From Phycisphaerae bacterium (GTDB taxonomy: Bacteria > Planctomycetota > Phycisphaerae > Tepidisphaerales > Tepidisphaeraceae): a stretch of 5,356 nucleotides of DNA. The stretch is from positions 1 to 5,356 of the forward strand of contig JACMJD010000256.1 in assembly GCA_014380825.1 (NCBI GenBank). The letters run 5' to 3'. Of the stretch, positions 4,271-5,356 are shown in pieces. The notes beneath the pieces are model-generated. The model was not told the DNA's origin. It worked only from the letters and a program-made list of their open reading frames with translations, and searched no databases. Both the position numbers and the translations under genes were made by a program. Positions within the stretch are counted from its first letter, which is position 1. Every line of letters starts with the position of its first letter.

Positions 4271-5245
4271 ATGACTTCATTGACCGCTTCGGGTTCCGCG
4301 CGGGCGCAGTTTGTGGCGCGGGTTGCTGCGAACAATTCGCTTTGCCGCGAGCACTTTCAGTTGATGCTGCGGGTCGATCGCGGGTTTCCGCGGACCGAAC
4401 CCGGGCAGTTTATCCAAATCGCGTGTCGTGATGACCTGGCGATGCCCGAAACCGCCTGCGAGTGGAGGGAGGATCCATCAGGCCGATTCGTGCGCGGGGA
4501 CTGTCAGGAGGATGTTGATCTCCAGCATCCAACCGCGGTTCTGCGGCGTCCGTTCTCGCTCGCGGGACGAACTGACCTGGACGATGGGACGACGGAGATC
4601 GAAATCATCCACCGCGTCGTCGGCATGGGCACGGAATGGATGGCGAATCTAGCGGAAGGTGACTCGGTCAACATCCTCGGACCGCTGGGTAATCGCTTCA
4701 CCGTGCCGCGCGAAGATCAGATCGCGTTGCTCGTCGGTGGCGGTGTGGGCATTCCACCGATGCTGTACCTCGCGAGCGCACTCGCAGCGCGACGATTGGC
4801 AGGAATCGCGTTCTTCGGTGCGCTTTCTCGCGATCTGCTTCCGGTCGCGCTAAGCCGCGAAGCGGCGGAGGCGCCGTCTCTTTGCGTCGACCGACTCGCA
4901 ACCCTCAGTTTCCCTGCTGTGATTTCCACCGATGATGGATCGTGTGGCTTCCGCGGTTTCGTCACGCAATTACTGGAACGGTTTCTCGACCGGAACATCG
5001 ACCAAAGCTTCATCATCTACACCTGCGGCCCCGAGCCGATGATGAAGCGCATCGCGGAAATCGGCCGCGAACGAAACATCCCCGTGCAAGTCGCCGTCGA
5101 GCGCGCGATGGCGTGCGGCATGGGGACCTGCCAAAGCTGCTGCATCCGCGCGAAAGTGCCGATTGATGTCGATCCGGCTGGCTGGCGATACAAACTTGCC
5201 TGCACTGACGGCCCGATCTTCGCGGGCGATGCGTTGCTTTGGTAG
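4271..5245 (+). CDS. pyrK: Dihydroorotate dehydrogenase electron-transfer subunit (PyrK-like)
   Basis: 324-residue flavoprotein/iron-sulfur subunit that in family members passes electrons from the PyrD catalytic subunit to NAD+ during oxidation of dihydroorotate to orotate. Domains in order: ferredoxin-reductase-type FAD domain (about 12-146) with PGQF at 44-47 and the flavin-binding LRRPFSLAG at 91-99; NAD-binding domain with GGGVGIPPM (156-164) and TCGPEPMM (251-258); C-terminal [2Fe-2S] site Cys282-x4-Cys287-x2-Cys290 and Cys311 in YKLACTDGP, the PyrK pattern. Family members are usually near 250-270 residues; the excess is mainly a polar insertion at about 53-88 carrying Cys63 and Cys78. 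The frame is open upstream to an ATG at 4091, but that extension translates terminator and repeat DNA, so ATG at 4271 is chosen. No pyrD is in the window. Other FAD/NAD reductases with a PyrK-type cluster are possible; the cluster spacing makes PyrK the best call. Confidence 0.9.
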   Translation: MTSLTASGSARAQFVARVAANNSLCREHFQLMLRVDRGFPRTEPGQFIQIACRDDLAMPETACEWREDPSGRFVRGDCQEDVDLQHPTAVLRRPFSLAGRTDLDDGTTEIEIIHRVVGMGTEWMANLAEGDSVNILGPLGNRFTVPREDQIALLVGGGVGIPPMLYLASALAARRLAGIAFFGALSRDLLPVALSREAAEAPSLCVDRLATLSFPAVISTDDGSCGFRGFVTQLLERFLDRNIDQSFIIYTCGPEPMMKRIAEIGRERNIPVQVAVERAMACGMGTCQSCCIRAKVPIDVDPAGWRYKLACTDGPIFAGDALLW

Positions 5246-5248
5246 ACT
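5243..5248 (+). promoter_or_regulatory. Possible -10 element overlapping the pyrK stop codon
   Basis: TAGACT begins with the TAG stop of pyrK and ends 6 nt before the ATG at 5255. TTCGCG lies 18 bp upstream (5219-5224), the same pair of hexamers seen before mutT. It might give the downstream gene its own leaderless transcript; co-transcription with pyrK is equally possible. Confidence 0.3.
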
Positions 5249-5254
5249 GCGGTC

Positions 5255-5356
5255 ATGACCACCATTGGCATGCACTACGACGTGATCGAAGGGAAAGAGA
5301 ACACGTTCGTCAAAGCGTTCCTGAACACGATCAACGTGATGAAATCGCTCCCGGGC
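5255..5356 (+). CDS. Partial antibiotic-biosynthesis-monooxygenase-like (ABM) protein, N-terminal 34 residues
   Basis: An ATG at 5255, nine bases after the pyrK stop codon, opens a frame that reaches the window edge. The 34 residues contain GMHYDVIEGKENTFVKAF followed by a helix and SLPG. A first beta-strand ending in 'YDVIEGKE..F...F', then a helix and a 'PG' turn, is typical of dimeric alpha/beta-barrel ABM domain proteins (small cofactor-free or heme-degrading monooxygenases and relatives). Only the first third of such a domain is visible, so the function is not assigned. It lies in the same direction as pyrK and may form an operon with it; the link to pyrimidine synthesis is unclear. No Shine-Dalgarno sequence is present. 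Confidence 0.6.
   Translation, partial: MTTIGMHYDVIEGKENTFVKAFLNTINVMKSLPG

Overview
The window looks like a chromosomal segment from a member of the PVC group, most likely Planctomycetota (Phycisphaerae-like) with Verrucomicrobiota as the alternative. The grounds are a secreted HAF-repeat protein with a PEP-CTERM sorting tail, a PyrK with an extended FAD-domain loop of the kind I associate with planctomycetes, a tRNA without encoded CCA, genes without Shine-Dalgarno sequences, and a palindromic 'GGCACAGAGGACACAGAG' repeat common in environmental PVC and related genomes. This placement is inference from memory of the families, not from a search.

Layout. Bases 1-1268 are read on the minus strand: an M29 aminopeptidase (138-1268), followed after one base by the start of an unidentified gene that leaves the window (1-136). 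Bases 1269-1825 form a gene-free divergent region holding several GC-rich inverted repeats and a 14-bp direct repeat. A secreted HAF-repeat/PEP-CTERM protein follows on the plus strand (1826-3271). Its last codons and stop lie inside the 3' end of a convergent tRNA-Val(CAC) gene (3262-3335, minus). A mutT-like Nudix hydrolase (3380-3811, minus) lies just upstream of that tRNA.

The divergent region 3812-4270 is the most interesting part. It holds a near-consensus sigma70 promoter (TTGACA, 17-bp spacer, TATAGT), then about 145 nt able to form several hairpins and ending in a textbook intrinsic terminator, then a 69-bp REP/MITE-like palindrome, then pyrK (4271-5245). Downstream of pyrK a short-spaced gene for an antibiotic-biosynthesis-monooxygenase-like protein begins (5255) and runs off the right edge.

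The genes do not form one pathway: protein turnover (aminopeptidase), a surface protein, translation (tRNA), nucleotide-pool sanitation (MutT) and pyrimidine synthesis (PyrK). Two things tie the window together. First, a candidate unrecognised structured RNA, either a free small RNA or a leader/attenuator in front of pyrK, contains two mutually exclusive pairings around its terminator. Second, all five genes with a visible non-coupled start lack a clear ribosome binding site and carry a TANNNT hexamer 6-10 nt before the ATG, as expected for leaderless mRNAs.
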